Assembly (NCBI GenBank): GCA_963205465.1
Contig: CAUJKG010000349.1
Span: 1-12,567 of the forward strand
DNA from: Pseudomonadota bacterium
Lineage (GTDB): Bacteria; Pseudomonadota; Alphaproteobacteria; Rhizobiales; Xanthobacteraceae
Reading direction: 5' to 3'
Length of the DNA: 12,567 bases
This document shows positions 6,216 through 12,567 of the stretch, in pieces. The notes beneath the pieces were generated by a model that made no database searches, was not told where the DNA came from, and saw only the letters and a program-made list of their open reading frames with translations. The number at the start of each line of letters is the position of its first letter. Position 1 is the first letter of the stretch. Position numbers and translations under genes: made by a program.

Positions 6216-7511
6216 ATGCCGATAATTCTGGACACCAGCGCGGACGGCTTTGCGGCTCGCTTCGAAACCTTCCTCGGCTCCAAGCGCGAGGCGTCGGAAG
6301 ACGTCGATGCCGTGGCGCGCGAGATTTTGCGTGCGGTCGAAACGCGCGGCGACGAGGCGCTGATCGGATACTCGAAAAAATTCGATCGCCTCGATCTGAC
6401 CCCGCAGACGATCCGCATCTCGGCGCAGGAAATCGATGCCGCTTTCGAGATGGCGGATCAGAAAACCGTCGCGGCGCTGCAATTCGCCAAGGATCGCATC
6501 GAATCCCATCACCGGAAACAGCTGCCGCAGGACCAGCGCTATACCGATCCGCTCGGGGTGGAGCTTGGCTATCGCTGGAGTGCACTGGAAAGCGTCGGGA
6601 TTTATGTACCCGGCGGAAAGGCGGCCTATCCGTCTTCCGTGCTGATGAATGCAGTGCCGGCCGTGGTCGCGGGCGTTCCGCGAATTGCTATGTGCGTGCC
6701 GGCCCCTGACGGCGCGATCAATCCGCTGGTGCTGATCGCGGCGAAGCTCGCGGGTATAACCGAGATTTATAGAGTGGGCGGCGCGCAGGCGATCGCGGCC
6801 CTTGCCTACGGCACGCAGACGATCGCGCCGGTGGCGAAGATTGTCGGGCCCGGCAACGCTTATGGCGCGGCCGCCAAGCGCCTCGTTTTTGGCCGCGTCG
6901 GGATCGACATGGTCGCGGGGCCTTCCGAGGTGCTGGTGATCGCCGACGGCAATGCCAATCCCGACTGGATCGCCGCCGATCTCCTGGCGCAGGCCGAGCA
7001 CGACGAGGCTGCGCAATCGATCCTGATGACCGACAGTCGCGCGCTTGGCGACGAAGTGCAGAAGGCCGTGCAGTCGCAATTGAAAACGCTGCCGCGCGAA
7101 AAGATTGCCGCCGAGAGCTGGCAGCATTTCGGCGCGATCATTCTCCTGCAGAATCTCGCCGAAGCCCCGGCGCTGGCCGATCGTATCGCCGCCGAGCATC
7201 TGGAGCTTCTCGTCGCCGATCCCGAAAGCCTGATGGCGAAGATTCGCAACGCGGGTGCATTCTTCATCGGCCAATACACGCCCGAAGCGATCGGCGACTA
7301 TGTCGGCGGCTCGCAAGACGTGCTGCCGACCGCGCGCGCCGCGCGTGTTGCGTCCGGCCTCGGCGTGCTCGATTTCATGAAGCGCTCCTCGATCCTGAAG
7401 CTCGAAGCCGATCAGCTTCGTGCGCTTGGCGGCGCGGCGATAGCGCTCGGAGAGGCGGAAGGACTGACGGCGCATGCGCGTTCGGTCTCCATTCGTCTCA
7501 ATCGCGGCTGA
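6216..7511 (+). CDS. hisD: Histidinol dehydrogenase
   Basis: It catalyses the last two steps of histidine synthesis, NAD-dependent oxidation of L-histidinol to L-histidine, as a zinc-dependent cytoplasmic dimer. It has 431 residues, normal for the family. The residues expected from the E. coli enzyme are present: Tyr130 and the G-G-A-Q-A-I-A and G-P-G-N-A-Y segments for NAD, zinc ligands Gln259, His262, Asp361 and His420, and the catalytic Glu327-His328 pair in A-A-E-H-L-E. One oddity is the normally conserved N-H-V-L-P-T segment, which here reads S-Q-D-V-L-P-T (residues 366-372), replacing Asn-His by Gln-Asp beside the zinc ligand Asp361. Because all catalytic residues remain, activity is likely, although altered specificity within the broader HisD superfamily cannot be excluded. 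The gene sits 10 bp after the DUF2948 gene and 12 bp before the UPF0262 gene. Confidence 0.95.
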   Translation: MPIILDTSADGFAARFETFLGSKREASEDVDAVAREILRAVETRGDEALIGYSKKFDRLDLTPQTIRISAQEIDAAFEMADQKTVAALQFAKDRIESHHRKQLPQDQRYTDPLGVELGYRWSALESVGIYVPGGKAAYPSSVLMNAVPAVVAGVPRIAMCVPAPDGAINPLVLIAAKLAGITEIYRVGGAQAIAALAYGTQTIAPVAKIVGPGNAYGAAAKRLVFGRVGIDMVAGPSEVLVIADGNANPDWIAADLLAQAEHDEAAQSILMTDSRALGDEVQKAVQSQLKTLPREKIAAESWQHFGAIILLQNLAEAPALADRIAAEHLELLVADPESLMAKIRNAGAFFIGQYTPEAIGDYVGGSQDVLPTARAARVASGLGVLDFMKRSSILKLEADQLRALGGAAIALGEAEGLTAHARSVSIRLNRG

Positions 7512-7523
7512 GCGGAGAGGCGC

Positions 7524-8009
7524 ATGACCGCAAACGCCGATCCGAAGAAGCGGCTCGTCTCGGTCAAGCTCGATGAGCAATCGATCGGCCGTTCCAATCC
7601 GGACGTCGAGCACGAGCGCGCGATCGCGATCTACGATCTGATCGAGAGCAATTCCTTCGCCCCGAAGGGGGACGATGGCGGGCCCTATGCCCTGAAGATT
7701 TCGCTTTCCGAGCAGCGGCTGGTGCTCGCGATCTCGCGCGAGACGGGCGAGGAAGTCATCACGCATCTTCTGTCGCTGACGCCGCTGCGCAAGGCCGTGC
7801 GCGACTATTTCATGATCTGCGATTCCTATTACGCCGCGATCAAGACGGAAACCCCGCAGAAGATCGAAGCGATCGACATGGGCCGCCGCGGGCTTCACGA
7901 CGAAGGCTCGCGCATTCTGACCGAACGCCTCAAAGACAAGATCAACGTCGATTTCGACACCGCGCGGCGGCTGTTCACGTTGATCTGCGCGCTGCACTGG
8001 AAGGGCTGA
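7524..8009 (+). CDS. UPF0262 family protein
   Basis: A 161-residue cytoplasmic protein of the uncharacterised UPF0262 family, nearly always found next to hisD in alphaproteobacteria. Recognisable stretches are H-E-R-A-I-A-I-Y-D-L-I-E-S-N-S-F, G-P-Y-A-L-K-I-S-L-S-E-Q-R-L-V-L, the long S-L-T-P-L-R-K-A-V-R-D-Y-F-M-I-C-D-S-Y-Y segment and a C-terminal helix with D-T-A-R-R-L-F-T-L-I-C-A-L-H. Length agrees with the family. There is no signal peptide, membrane helix or known catalytic motif. It starts at ATG 7524, 12 bp after hisD, and is followed 7 bp later by the phosphatase gene, so it is clearly mid-operon. The constant neighbourhood hints at a role shared with hisD or the phosphatase, but no biochemical function can be inferred from sequence. 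Confidence 0.95.
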   Translation: MTANADPKKRLVSVKLDEQSIGRSNPDVEHERAIAIYDLIESNSFAPKGDDGGPYALKISLSEQRLVLAISRETGEEVITHLLSLTPLRKAVRDYFMICDSYYAAIKTETPQKIEAIDMGRRGLHDEGSRILTERLKDKINVDFDTARRLFTLICALHWKG

Positions 8010-8016
8010 CGTCCCG

Positions 8017-8472
8017 ATGGACGAGACAGCCGGCGAGAAGCGCCCGCAAGCGGTGCTCTTCCTGTGCGGGCAGAACTCGATCCGCTCGCCCATGGCCGCG
8101 GCCATTGCCCGGCATTACTTCGGCAAGTCGATCTATGTCGCCTCTGCCGGGGTCCGCAAGGGCGAGATAGACCCCTTCGTCACCACGGTGATGGACGAGA
8201 TCGGCATCGATATCTCGCGGCACCGGCCGATGACGGTCGAGGAGCGCGAGGATGACGAGGGGCTGAACTTCGATCTTGCGATCAGCCTCTCCCCGCAGGC
8301 GCATCACCGCGCGCTTGAACTGACCCGCAAGCTGCCGATTGACGTGGAATACTGGCCGACCCCGGACCCGACCATCGCCGAAGGCAGCCGCGAGCAGAAG
8401 TTAGACGCCTATCGGACCGTGCGCGACGAACTGACCCGCAGGATCAAGCAGCGTTTCAGCACAAAGGGGTAG
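8017..8472 (+). CDS. Low-molecular-weight protein-tyrosine-phosphatase / arsenate-reductase-like protein
   Basis: A 151-residue member of the LMW-PTP fold. The phosphate-binding P-loop C-G-Q-N-S-I-R-S (Cys17 to Arg23, the C-x5-R signature) follows a hydrophobic beta strand L-F-L. The general-acid aspartate lies in W-P-T-P-D-P-T (Asp117), the usual D-P motif late in the domain. The family includes protein tyrosine phosphatases and thioredoxin-coupled arsenate reductases. I see no additional cysteine pair of the kind needed for the arsenate reductase relay, so phosphatase activity is the better guess. The physiological substrate is unknown. It starts 7 bp after the UPF0262 gene. After its stop a short G-rich/C-rich stem (8472-8485) precedes a run with several T residues, a weak terminator candidate. 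The next gene, maf, begins 86 bp later. Confidence 0.9.
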   Translation: MDETAGEKRPQAVLFLCGQNSIRSPMAAAIARHYFGKSIYVASAGVRKGEIDPFVTTVMDEIGIDISRHRPMTVEEREDDEGLNFDLAISLSPQAHHRALELTRKLPIDVEYWPTPDPTIAEGSREQKLDAYRTVRDELTRRIKQRFSTKG

Positions 8473-8558
8473 GGGGCGTTCTCCCGGTTCCTTTTCGGGT
8501 GCTTTTCGGCTAGGCCTCCGCCCGGCTATGCTCTCGACAAGCAAGAAGAATCTGCCGC

Positions 8559-9182
8559 ATGCACGAGCGTCCCAAGATTGTCCTGGCTTCCGGTTCGCCG
8601 CGGCGGCTTTCGCTGCTCGGCCAGATCGGCCTTGAGCCCGATGCCCTGATGCCGGCCGAGGTCGACGAAACGCCGGAGCGCGGCGAGCTTCCGCGCACGC
8701 TGGCCCAGCGCCTCGCGCGCGAAAAGGCGGAGAAGGTCAGAGGAGCCGTCCGCGACGACGAGAAACTCAAAGGCGCCTATATCATCGGCGCCGATACGGT
8801 GGTCGCGGTGGGCCGGCGGATTCTCCCAAAACCTGATCTGGTCGAAGAGGCCGCGGCCTGTCTGCGGCTGCTCTCGGGCCGCACGCACCGCGTCTATACC
8901 GGCATTTGCCTGGTGACGCCGAAGAACGCTGTGAAGGCGCGGCTGGTCGAAACGCGCGTGCGCTTCAAGCGGCTTTCTTCGCTCGATCTCGACGCGTATC
9001 TCGCCTCGGGCGAATGGCGCGGCAAGGCCGGCGGCTATGCGATCCAGGGGCTCGCCGGCAGTTTCGTGGTGAAGCTCGTCGGCTCCTACACCAACGTCGT
9101 CGGCATGCCGCTCTATGAAACCGCGGCCATGCTGGGTGGAGACGGTTTTCCGATCCACCACAATTGGGCGAGGCCGGATTAA
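8559..9182 (+). CDS. maf: Maf family nucleoside triphosphate pyrophosphatase
   Basis: A 207-residue house-cleaning enzyme that hydrolyses non-canonical or excess nucleoside triphosphates to monophosphate and pyrophosphate, and is linked in other bacteria to septum control. The signature L-A-S-G-S-P-R-R lies at residues 9-16, the metal-binding acidic V-D-E at 35-37, the catalytic Asp79 in I-I-G-A-D-T-V-V, the conserved K-P at 91-92, and the C-terminal G-S-Y-T-N-V-V-G-M-P-L motif. The last motif places it with the YhdE-type (dTTP/UTP-preferring) members rather than the YceF type; that assignment is from family knowledge. Start is ATG 8559. Its TAA stop overlaps the ATG of the acyl-CoA ligase by one base (TAATG), which suggests coupled translation. 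In many relatives infA lies directly before maf; it is not here. Confidence 0.95.
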   Translation: MHERPKIVLASGSPRRLSLLGQIGLEPDALMPAEVDETPERGELPRTLAQRLAREKAEKVRGAVRDDEKLKGAYIIGADTVVAVGRRILPKPDLVEEAAACLRLLSGRTHRVYTGICLVTPKNAVKARLVETRVRFKRLSSLDLDAYLASGEWRGKAGGYAIQGLAGSFVVKLVGSYTNVVGMPLYETAAMLGGDGFPIHHNWARPD

Positions 9183-10699
9183 TGAATCTCGCGCATTGGC
9201 TCGAACGGGCAGGATGCGCGCATCCCGATGCGCCGGCGATAGGGTTCGGTGCGAAGACGGTATACGACTATCGCGCCCTTGCGCTGCGTGCCGCGAAACT
9301 TGCCGGCGGTTTGCTGGCGCTCGGCCTGCAGCGCGGCGACCGCGTCGCGATCATTTCCAAGAACCAGCCCGACTATGCCGCGATCCTATTCGGTATCATG
9401 CACGCAGGTCTTTCCAGCGTGCCTGCCAATGCCAAACTGCATGGCGCGGAACTCGGCTATATTCTCGAGCACTCCGGCGCACGCGTCTGTTTCGTGTCCG
9501 AAGATATGGAGAGCGAAGTCGCGGCGCACGCGCCGAAGTCGCTGGAGCGGATGATCCGCATCAAAGGCGCGGAATATGAGCGGCTCCTGCAGGCCGATCC
9601 GGTGCCGGTCGCTGACGTCGGCGGCGAGCATCTCGCCTGGCTCTTCTATACCTCCGGCACCACCGGGCGGCCCAAGGGTGCGATGCTGACGCATCGCAAT
9701 CTAAACTGGGCCGCGCATGCTTACTTGAGCGAAGTGGACGAGACCAACGCCGGCGATCCGATTCTGCACGCCGCACCCATGAGCCATGGCTCGGGCATTT
9801 ATATCCTGCCTCATATCGCGAAAGCCGGGGTGAACATCGTGCCGGAGTCCGGCGCTTTCGATCCGGAAGAGATTTTTTCTTTGATCGGAAAATGGCCGCG
9901 GCTTTCGATGTTTGCCGCACCCACCATGATCAAGCGCCTCGTCGATTGCGGTAAAGACTGCAATGTCGAGAATATCCGCACATTCGTCTGGGGCGGCGCG
10001 CCGATGTATGTCGAGGACGTGCGCCGCGCGCTCGATCGCTTTGGTCCGCGTCTCGCGCAGATTTACGGACAGGGCGAAAGCCCGATGACGATCACGAAGC
10101 TTTCGAAGGCGGAGGTCGCCGACAGCAGCCATCCGCGCTGGCTGGAGCGCATCGGTTCGGCGGGCACTCCTTATTCCTGTCTCGAAGTGCGGGTCGCCGA
10201 TGCGAATGACAACCCGCTGCCGCCCGGTGAAATCGGTGAAATCATCTGCCGGGGCGACATCGTCATGGCAGGCTATTGGCAAAACGAGGGAGCCACCGCG
10301 AAAACGCTAGCGAACGGCTGGCTGCATACCGGCGACGTTGGTGCCTTCGACGCCGACGGATATCTCACGCTGAAAGACCGCTCGAAGGACATGATTATTT
10401 CCGGCGGCAGCAATATCTATCCGCGCGAGGTCGAGGAAATTCTCCTCCGGCATGAGAAGGTCCGCGAGGTTTCCGTTATCGGCCGGCCAGATGCGGAGTG
10501 GGGCGAGATCGTCGTCGCCTATGTGGTGGGCGAGGCGGGCGAGCAGGAACTGGACACGCTCTGTCTTTCGAACATCGCGCGCTTCAAGCGCCCGAAAGAA
10601 TATGTGTTCGTCGATGCGCTGCCGAAGAACAATTACGGGAAGATCTTGAAAACCGAACTGCGCGAGCGCGATGCCGCGAAGGGAAAGCAACATGGCTGA
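9182..10699 (+). CDS. AMP-forming acyl-CoA synthetase
   Basis: A 505-residue adenylate-forming enzyme that activates a carboxylic acid with ATP and joins it to coenzyme A. The ATP P-loop motif F-Y-T-S-G-T-T-G-R-P-K-G is at about 155-166, the Y-G-Q-G-E-S-P-M motif in the middle corresponds to the usual Y-G-x-T-E, and G-W-L-H-T-G-D, K-D-R-S-K-D-M-I-I-S-G-G-S-N-I-Y-P-R-E-V-E hinge segments follow. The catalytic lysine sits in N-N-Y-G-K near residue 487. The subgroup resembles medium/long-chain fatty acyl-CoA ligases, but the substrate cannot be read from the sequence. ATG 9182 is chosen over an upstream in-frame TTG (9164) because it overlaps the maf stop (TAATG), has a GAGG Shine-Dalgarno and starts at the normal position of the family. 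It overlaps the following dehydrogenase by 8 bp, so the two probably share a pathway. Confidence 0.94.
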   Translation: MNLAHWLERAGCAHPDAPAIGFGAKTVYDYRALALRAAKLAGGLLALGLQRGDRVAIISKNQPDYAAILFGIMHAGLSSVPANAKLHGAELGYILEHSGARVCFVSEDMESEVAAHAPKSLERMIRIKGAEYERLLQADPVPVADVGGEHLAWLFYTSGTTGRPKGAMLTHRNLNWAAHAYLSEVDETNAGDPILHAAPMSHGSGIYILPHIAKAGVNIVPESGAFDPEEIFSLIGKWPRLSMFAAPTMIKRLVDCGKDCNVENIRTFVWGGAPMYVEDVRRALDRFGPRLAQIYGQGESPMTITKLSKAEVADSSHPRWLERIGSAGTPYSCLEVRVADANDNPLPPGEIGEIICRGDIVMAGYWQNEGATAKTLANGWLHTGDVGAFDADGYLTLKDRSKDMIISGGSNIYPREVEEILLRHEKVREVSVIGRPDAEWGEIVVAYVVGEAGEQELDTLCLSNIARFKRPKEYVFVDALPKNNYGKILKTELRERDAAKGKQHG

Positions 10700-11498
10700 C
10701 CGCCTGAAGGACAAGGTCGCGCTGGTCGTTGGCGCAGGCTCGTCGGGACCCGGCTGGGGCAACGGCAAGGCGACGGCCGTAGCCTTTGCGCGCGAAGGCG
10801 CGAAAGTCGCTTGCGCCGATCACCGGCTCGACGCCGCGCAGGAAACTGTCGACCTGATCCAGCAGGAAGGCGGCGACGCCGTGGCGATCAAGGCGGACGT
10901 CGCAAAATCCGGCGACGTCGCGAACATGGTCAACGCGGCGGCGGAGTTTTTCGGCCGCATCGACATCCTCGATTATAATGTCGGGCTCGCGGAAGTCGGC
11001 GGTGTCGTGGAAATTGCCGAAGTCGAATGGGACCGCATCTTCGACGTGAACCTCAAAGGCGCGATGCTTTCCATGAAGCATGTGATCCCGTTGATGGAGA
11101 AGCAGGGCGGCGGTTCGATCATCAACATCTCCTCGATCGCAGGCATCCGCTATACCGGCGTCGACTATCCGACCTATTACGCCACCAAGGCCGCGCTCAA
11201 TCACCTGACGCGGGCGACCGCCGCGCAATATGCGCGACAGAATATTCGCGTGAATGCGATCCTTCCCGGGCTGATGAAAACGCCGATGGTCGAGCATTCC
11301 CCGGCGCTGAAAGTGGCCTATGGCAAGGGCGACCTCGAGAAGATGTGGGCGGCACGCGCCGCGCAAGTGCCGATGGGGAAAATGGGCGACGCCTGGGATG
11401 TGGCGAACGCGGCCGTGTTTCTTGCGAGCGACGAGAGCCGCTACATCACCGGGATCGAACTCGTGGTCGATGGTGGGGTTACGCTGAAATATGCCTGA
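10692..11498 (+). CDS. SDR-family NAD(P)-dependent oxidoreductase
   Basis: A 268-residue classical short-chain dehydrogenase/reductase. The dinucleotide-binding loop is G-A-G-S-S-G-P-G-W-G-N-G-K (14-26), a longer version of the usual T-G-x3-G-x-G. A-D-V (68-70) is the adenine-ring segment, N-V-G replaces the common N-N-A-G (96-98), the catalytic Ser is at 147/148 (N-I-S-S-I-A-G) and Tyr162-x3-Lys166 forms the active site. The C-terminus D-G-G-V-T-L-K-Y-A is typical. It should oxidise or reduce a hydroxyl/keto group, possibly on an acyl-CoA given the ligase with which it overlaps by 8 bp. ATG 10692 is preferred to 10671 because of the G-A-A-G-G-G-A-A-A purine tract just upstream and the expected N-terminus. 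yacG starts inside its last codons (8-bp overlap). Confidence 0.94.
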   Translation: MADRLKDKVALVVGAGSSGPGWGNGKATAVAFAREGAKVACADHRLDAAQETVDLIQQEGGDAVAIKADVAKSGDVANMVNAAAEFFGRIDILDYNVGLAEVGGVVEIAEVEWDRIFDVNLKGAMLSMKHVIPLMEKQGGGSIINISSIAGIRYTGVDYPTYYATKAALNHLTRATAAQYARQNIRVNAILPGLMKTPMVEHSPALKVAYGKGDLEKMWAARAAQVPMGKMGDAWDVANAAVFLASDESRYITGIELVVDGGVTLKYA

Positions 11499-11730
11499 GA
11501 ACGGAAACGGCCATGCCCGGAAACTCGGTGTTGGCGCTCCATGCCCGATCTGCGGCAAGGCGGCGGCCGAAAAATTCCGCCCATTCTGCTCGAAGCGCTG
11601 CGCCGATGTGGATCTGCACCGCTGGATGAGCGGCGCCTACGCCATCCCCGTGACCGAAGATTCGGACGAGGACGGCGGCGAGGGGGCCGAGGCTCCACCC
11701 GCCAAGCCCCGGAAAGACGAGGAGAATTAG
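11491..11730 (+). CDS. yacG: DNA gyrase inhibitor YacG
   Basis: A 79-residue zinc protein. The four ligands form C-P-I-C (Cys18, Cys21) and C-S-K-R-C (Cys33, Cys37), followed by the conserved A-D-V-D-L-H-R-W-M-S-G-A-Y-A-I-P segment. In E. coli YacG binds the GyrB C-terminal region and inhibits gyrase. The final 25 residues are an acidic, then proline-rich tail with no recognisable motif, longer than in the E. coli protein. The ATG at 11491 overlaps the SDR gene by 8 bp; no strong independent Shine-Dalgarno is seen, so translation may depend on the upstream gene. In relatives yacG commonly follows maf directly, so the ligase and SDR genes separate the usual pair here. tRNA-Phe follows with its own promoter. 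Confidence 0.95.
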   Translation: MPENGNGHARKLGVGAPCPICGKAAAEKFRPFCSKRCADVDLHRWMSGAYAIPVTEDSDEDGGEGAEAPPAKPRKDEEN

Positions 11731-11756
11731 GCTTTTTACGAGGTCATTTCTCCGTC

Positions 11757-11786
11757 TGGACAAGCCTAGAGCCGAGACACTATAAC
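11757..11786 (+). promoter_or_regulatory. Sigma-70-type promoter for tRNA-Phe
   Basis: A good -35 match TGGACA (11757-11762; five of six to TTGACA) and -10 match TATAAC (11781-11786; five of six to TATAAT) are separated by 18 bases, upstream of tRNA-Phe. Transcription would start near 11793, giving a leader of about 35 bases. Confidence 0.6.
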
Positions 11787-11797
11787 CGCGCGGCTTT

Positions 11798-11821
11798 CGG
11801 CAGGTTGCTTCGCTCCTGCCG
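11798..11821 (+). other. Leader hairpin in front of tRNA-Phe
   Basis: A perfect 7-bp inverted repeat, CGGCAGG (11798-11804) and CCTGCCG (11815-11821), with a 10-base loop, ends 6 bases before the mature tRNA. It lies within the predicted leader and could affect 5' processing, or act as a terminator remnant for yacG, although no T-run follows. Confidence 0.35.
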
Positions 11822-11827
11822 CGGGAC

Positions 11828-11903
11828 GCCTAGGTAGCTCAGTTGGTAGAGCATGCGACTGAAAATCGCAGTGTCGGTGGTTCGATTCCGCCCCTAGGCA
11901 CCA
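11828..11903 (+). tRNA. tRNA-Phe (anticodon GAA)
   Basis: A 76-base tRNA with a full cloverleaf: acceptor GCCTAGG/CCTAGGC, D-stem GCTC/GAGC, anticodon stem TGCGA/TCGCA with loop CTGAAAA (anticodon GAA), T-arm GGTGG/CCGCC with TTCGATT, discriminator A and encoded CCA. Its 3' end abuts the beginning of a second integrated element, whose integrase starts about 165 bp downstream, so the 3' part of the gene is the likely attachment site. Confidence 0.97.
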
Positions 11904-11951
11904 TTTCCCCATTCGTAGACGCCCGCCTTCGTTCGCGATGATGCAGACGGT

Positions 11952-11965
11952 CCCGGATTATCGGG
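11952..11965 (+). terminator. Possible terminator after tRNA-Phe
   Basis: A short stem, CCCGG/TCGGG (11952-11965, one G-U pair, 4-base loop), is followed by CCTTTGTTGT. It lies about 50 bases after the tRNA. The stem is short and the T-run broken, so this is a weak candidate. Confidence 0.3.
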
Positions 11966-12013
11966 CCTTTGTTGTCGTGAGCACTCGCGCCCGCGTGCTG
12001 CATCAGGAACATT

Positions 12014-12054
12014 TGTTGGTATTCTTGTTGGTACCAAAGCGCCCGATGTTGGTA
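12014..12054 (+). repeat. Three TGTTGGTA repeats, likely integrase arm sites
   Basis: The octamer TGTTGGTA occurs three times within 41 bases (12014-12021, 12026-12033, 12047-12054), and the second copy runs into the palindrome TTGGTACCAA (12028-12037). The array lies between the tRNA-Phe 3' end and the P4-type integrase start, where arm-type binding sites of such elements are expected. It could also serve integrase autoregulation. Confidence 0.55.
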
Positions 12055-12069
12055 TCGGTGGAAAACGTA

Positions 12070-12567
12070 GTGCTGACAGATATGACTTGTCGGAACGCCA
12101 AGGCGGGAGGCGCGCTCTACAAGCTGTCCGACGGTGGTGGTTTGCAACTCTGGGTTCAGCCTAACGGAGCGAAGTTGTGGCGCCTTGCCTATCGCTTCGG
12201 CGGGAAGCAGAAGTTGCTCGCTGTAGGCCCCTATCCGGTTATTTCGCTCGCCGACGCGCGACGGGTGCGCGACGACGCCAAGCGCACTTTGGCCTTGGGC
12301 GGCGACCCCTCGCAGGCTCGCGGCGCGCTCAAGGCAGCTCAGGCTAGCGGGGAGGCTACATTCCGCGCGATCGCGGAGGAATACGTGGCCAAGCTCAAAC
12401 GGGAAGGCCGGGCCGATACAACCCTCACGAAAATCGAATGGCTTCTTTCGTTCGCCTATCCATTGATCGGAGACCGAAACATCAAAGAAATTACCCCAGC
12501 CGATGTGCTGGCCACTCTTCGGACGGTTGAGCAGCGCGGACTGTGGAGTTCGGAGAAGATAATCTCA
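12070..12567 (+). CDS. P4-type tyrosine integrase, N-terminal part (runs off window)
   Basis: Only the first 166 residues are in the window; the frame is open to the last base. The N-terminal DUF4102-type arm-binding domain is clear: L-T-D-M-T-C-R-N-A-K, Y-K-L-S-D-G-G-G-L-Q-L, P-N-G-A-K-L-W-R-L-A-Y-R, then L-A-V-G-P-Y-P-V-I-S-L-A-D-A-R. A SAM-like core-binding domain begins near T-F-R-A-I-A-E-E-Y and includes L-I-G-D-R-N-I-K-E-I-T-P-A-D-V. The catalytic domain is outside. I chose GTG 12070 because family members begin just before L-T-D and GGTGGA lies at suitable distance; ATG 12046 and ATG 12082 are alternatives. This family integrates genomic islands and satellite prophages into tRNA 3' ends, which fits its place about 165 bp after tRNA-Phe. 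It is distinct from the integrase at 2798-3796. Confidence 0.92.
   Translation, partial: MLTDMTCRNAKAGGALYKLSDGGGLQLWVQPNGAKLWRLAYRFGGKQKLLAVGPYPVISLADARRVRDDAKRTLALGGDPSQARGALKAAQASGEATFRAIAEEYVAKLKREGRADTTLTKIEWLLSFAYPLIGDRNIKEITPADVLATLRTVEQRGLWSSEKIIS

Noticed and set aside
6090..8105. A 671-codon minus-strand open frame antisense to hisD and UPF0262.
   Set aside because: It is a product of GC-rich codon bias opposite well-supported genes; it is rich in Arg, His, Asp and Gly and has no recognisable domain. The same applies to 4360-5829 and 5513-6418 on the minus strand.
11839..12147. A 102-codon open frame on the minus strand covering tRNA-Phe.
   Set aside because: Its C-terminal G-G-I-E-P-P-T-L-R-F-S is the well-known false translation of a tRNA on the opposite strand; the rest overlaps the integrase entry region.

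Overview
The window looks like chromosome from an alphaproteobacterium, most likely of the order Hyphomicrobiales (Rhizobiales). The basis is a GC-rich central block whose order is characteristic of that group: small ORF, murA, DUF2948, hisD, UPF0262, low-molecular-weight phosphatase, maf and later yacG, all on the + strand and followed by tRNA-Phe. Genus cannot be fixed from the sequence alone.

Layout. (1) About 1-3940 is an accessory region, visibly more AT-rich than the centre. It holds a degenerate 3' fragment of a tyrosine recombinase (11-283, -), a small putative membrane-anchored or exported protein (336-581, +), an HNH-nuclease/RecQ-helicase fusion (827-2488, -), a doubtful small ORF (2560-2748, +) and an intact tyrosine recombinase (2798-3796, -). 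The intact recombinase starts about 145 bp from the 3' end of a tRNA-Thr(GGT) gene (3942-4016, -), the usual geometry of an island integrated into a tRNA 3' end. (2) 4131-11903 is the core block. It contains a 56-aa protein, murA, DUF2948, hisD, UPF0262, an LMW-PTP/arsenate-reductase-like phosphatase, maf, an acyl-CoA ligase, an SDR dehydrogenase, yacG and tRNA-Phe(GAA). The maf-to-yacG genes overlap head to tail (1, 8 and 8 bp), so translational coupling is likely. (3) 11904-12567 begins a second integrated element. A triple TGTTGGTA repeat is followed by a P4-type (DUF4102) integrase that runs off the right edge.

How it fits together. The core genes serve envelope synthesis (MurA), histidine synthesis (HisD), nucleotide house-cleaning (Maf), gyrase control (YacG) and acyl-CoA metabolism (ligase plus SDR). 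Two unrelated integrases have used the two tRNA genes bounding this roughly 8 kb block, and their elements extend outward in both directions. The most unusual gene is the HNH-RecQ fusion, the main cargo between an intact integrase and a decayed relative of it. A defence or DNA-processing role is plausible but is inference only. No CRISPR array, rRNA or insertion sequence was seen.
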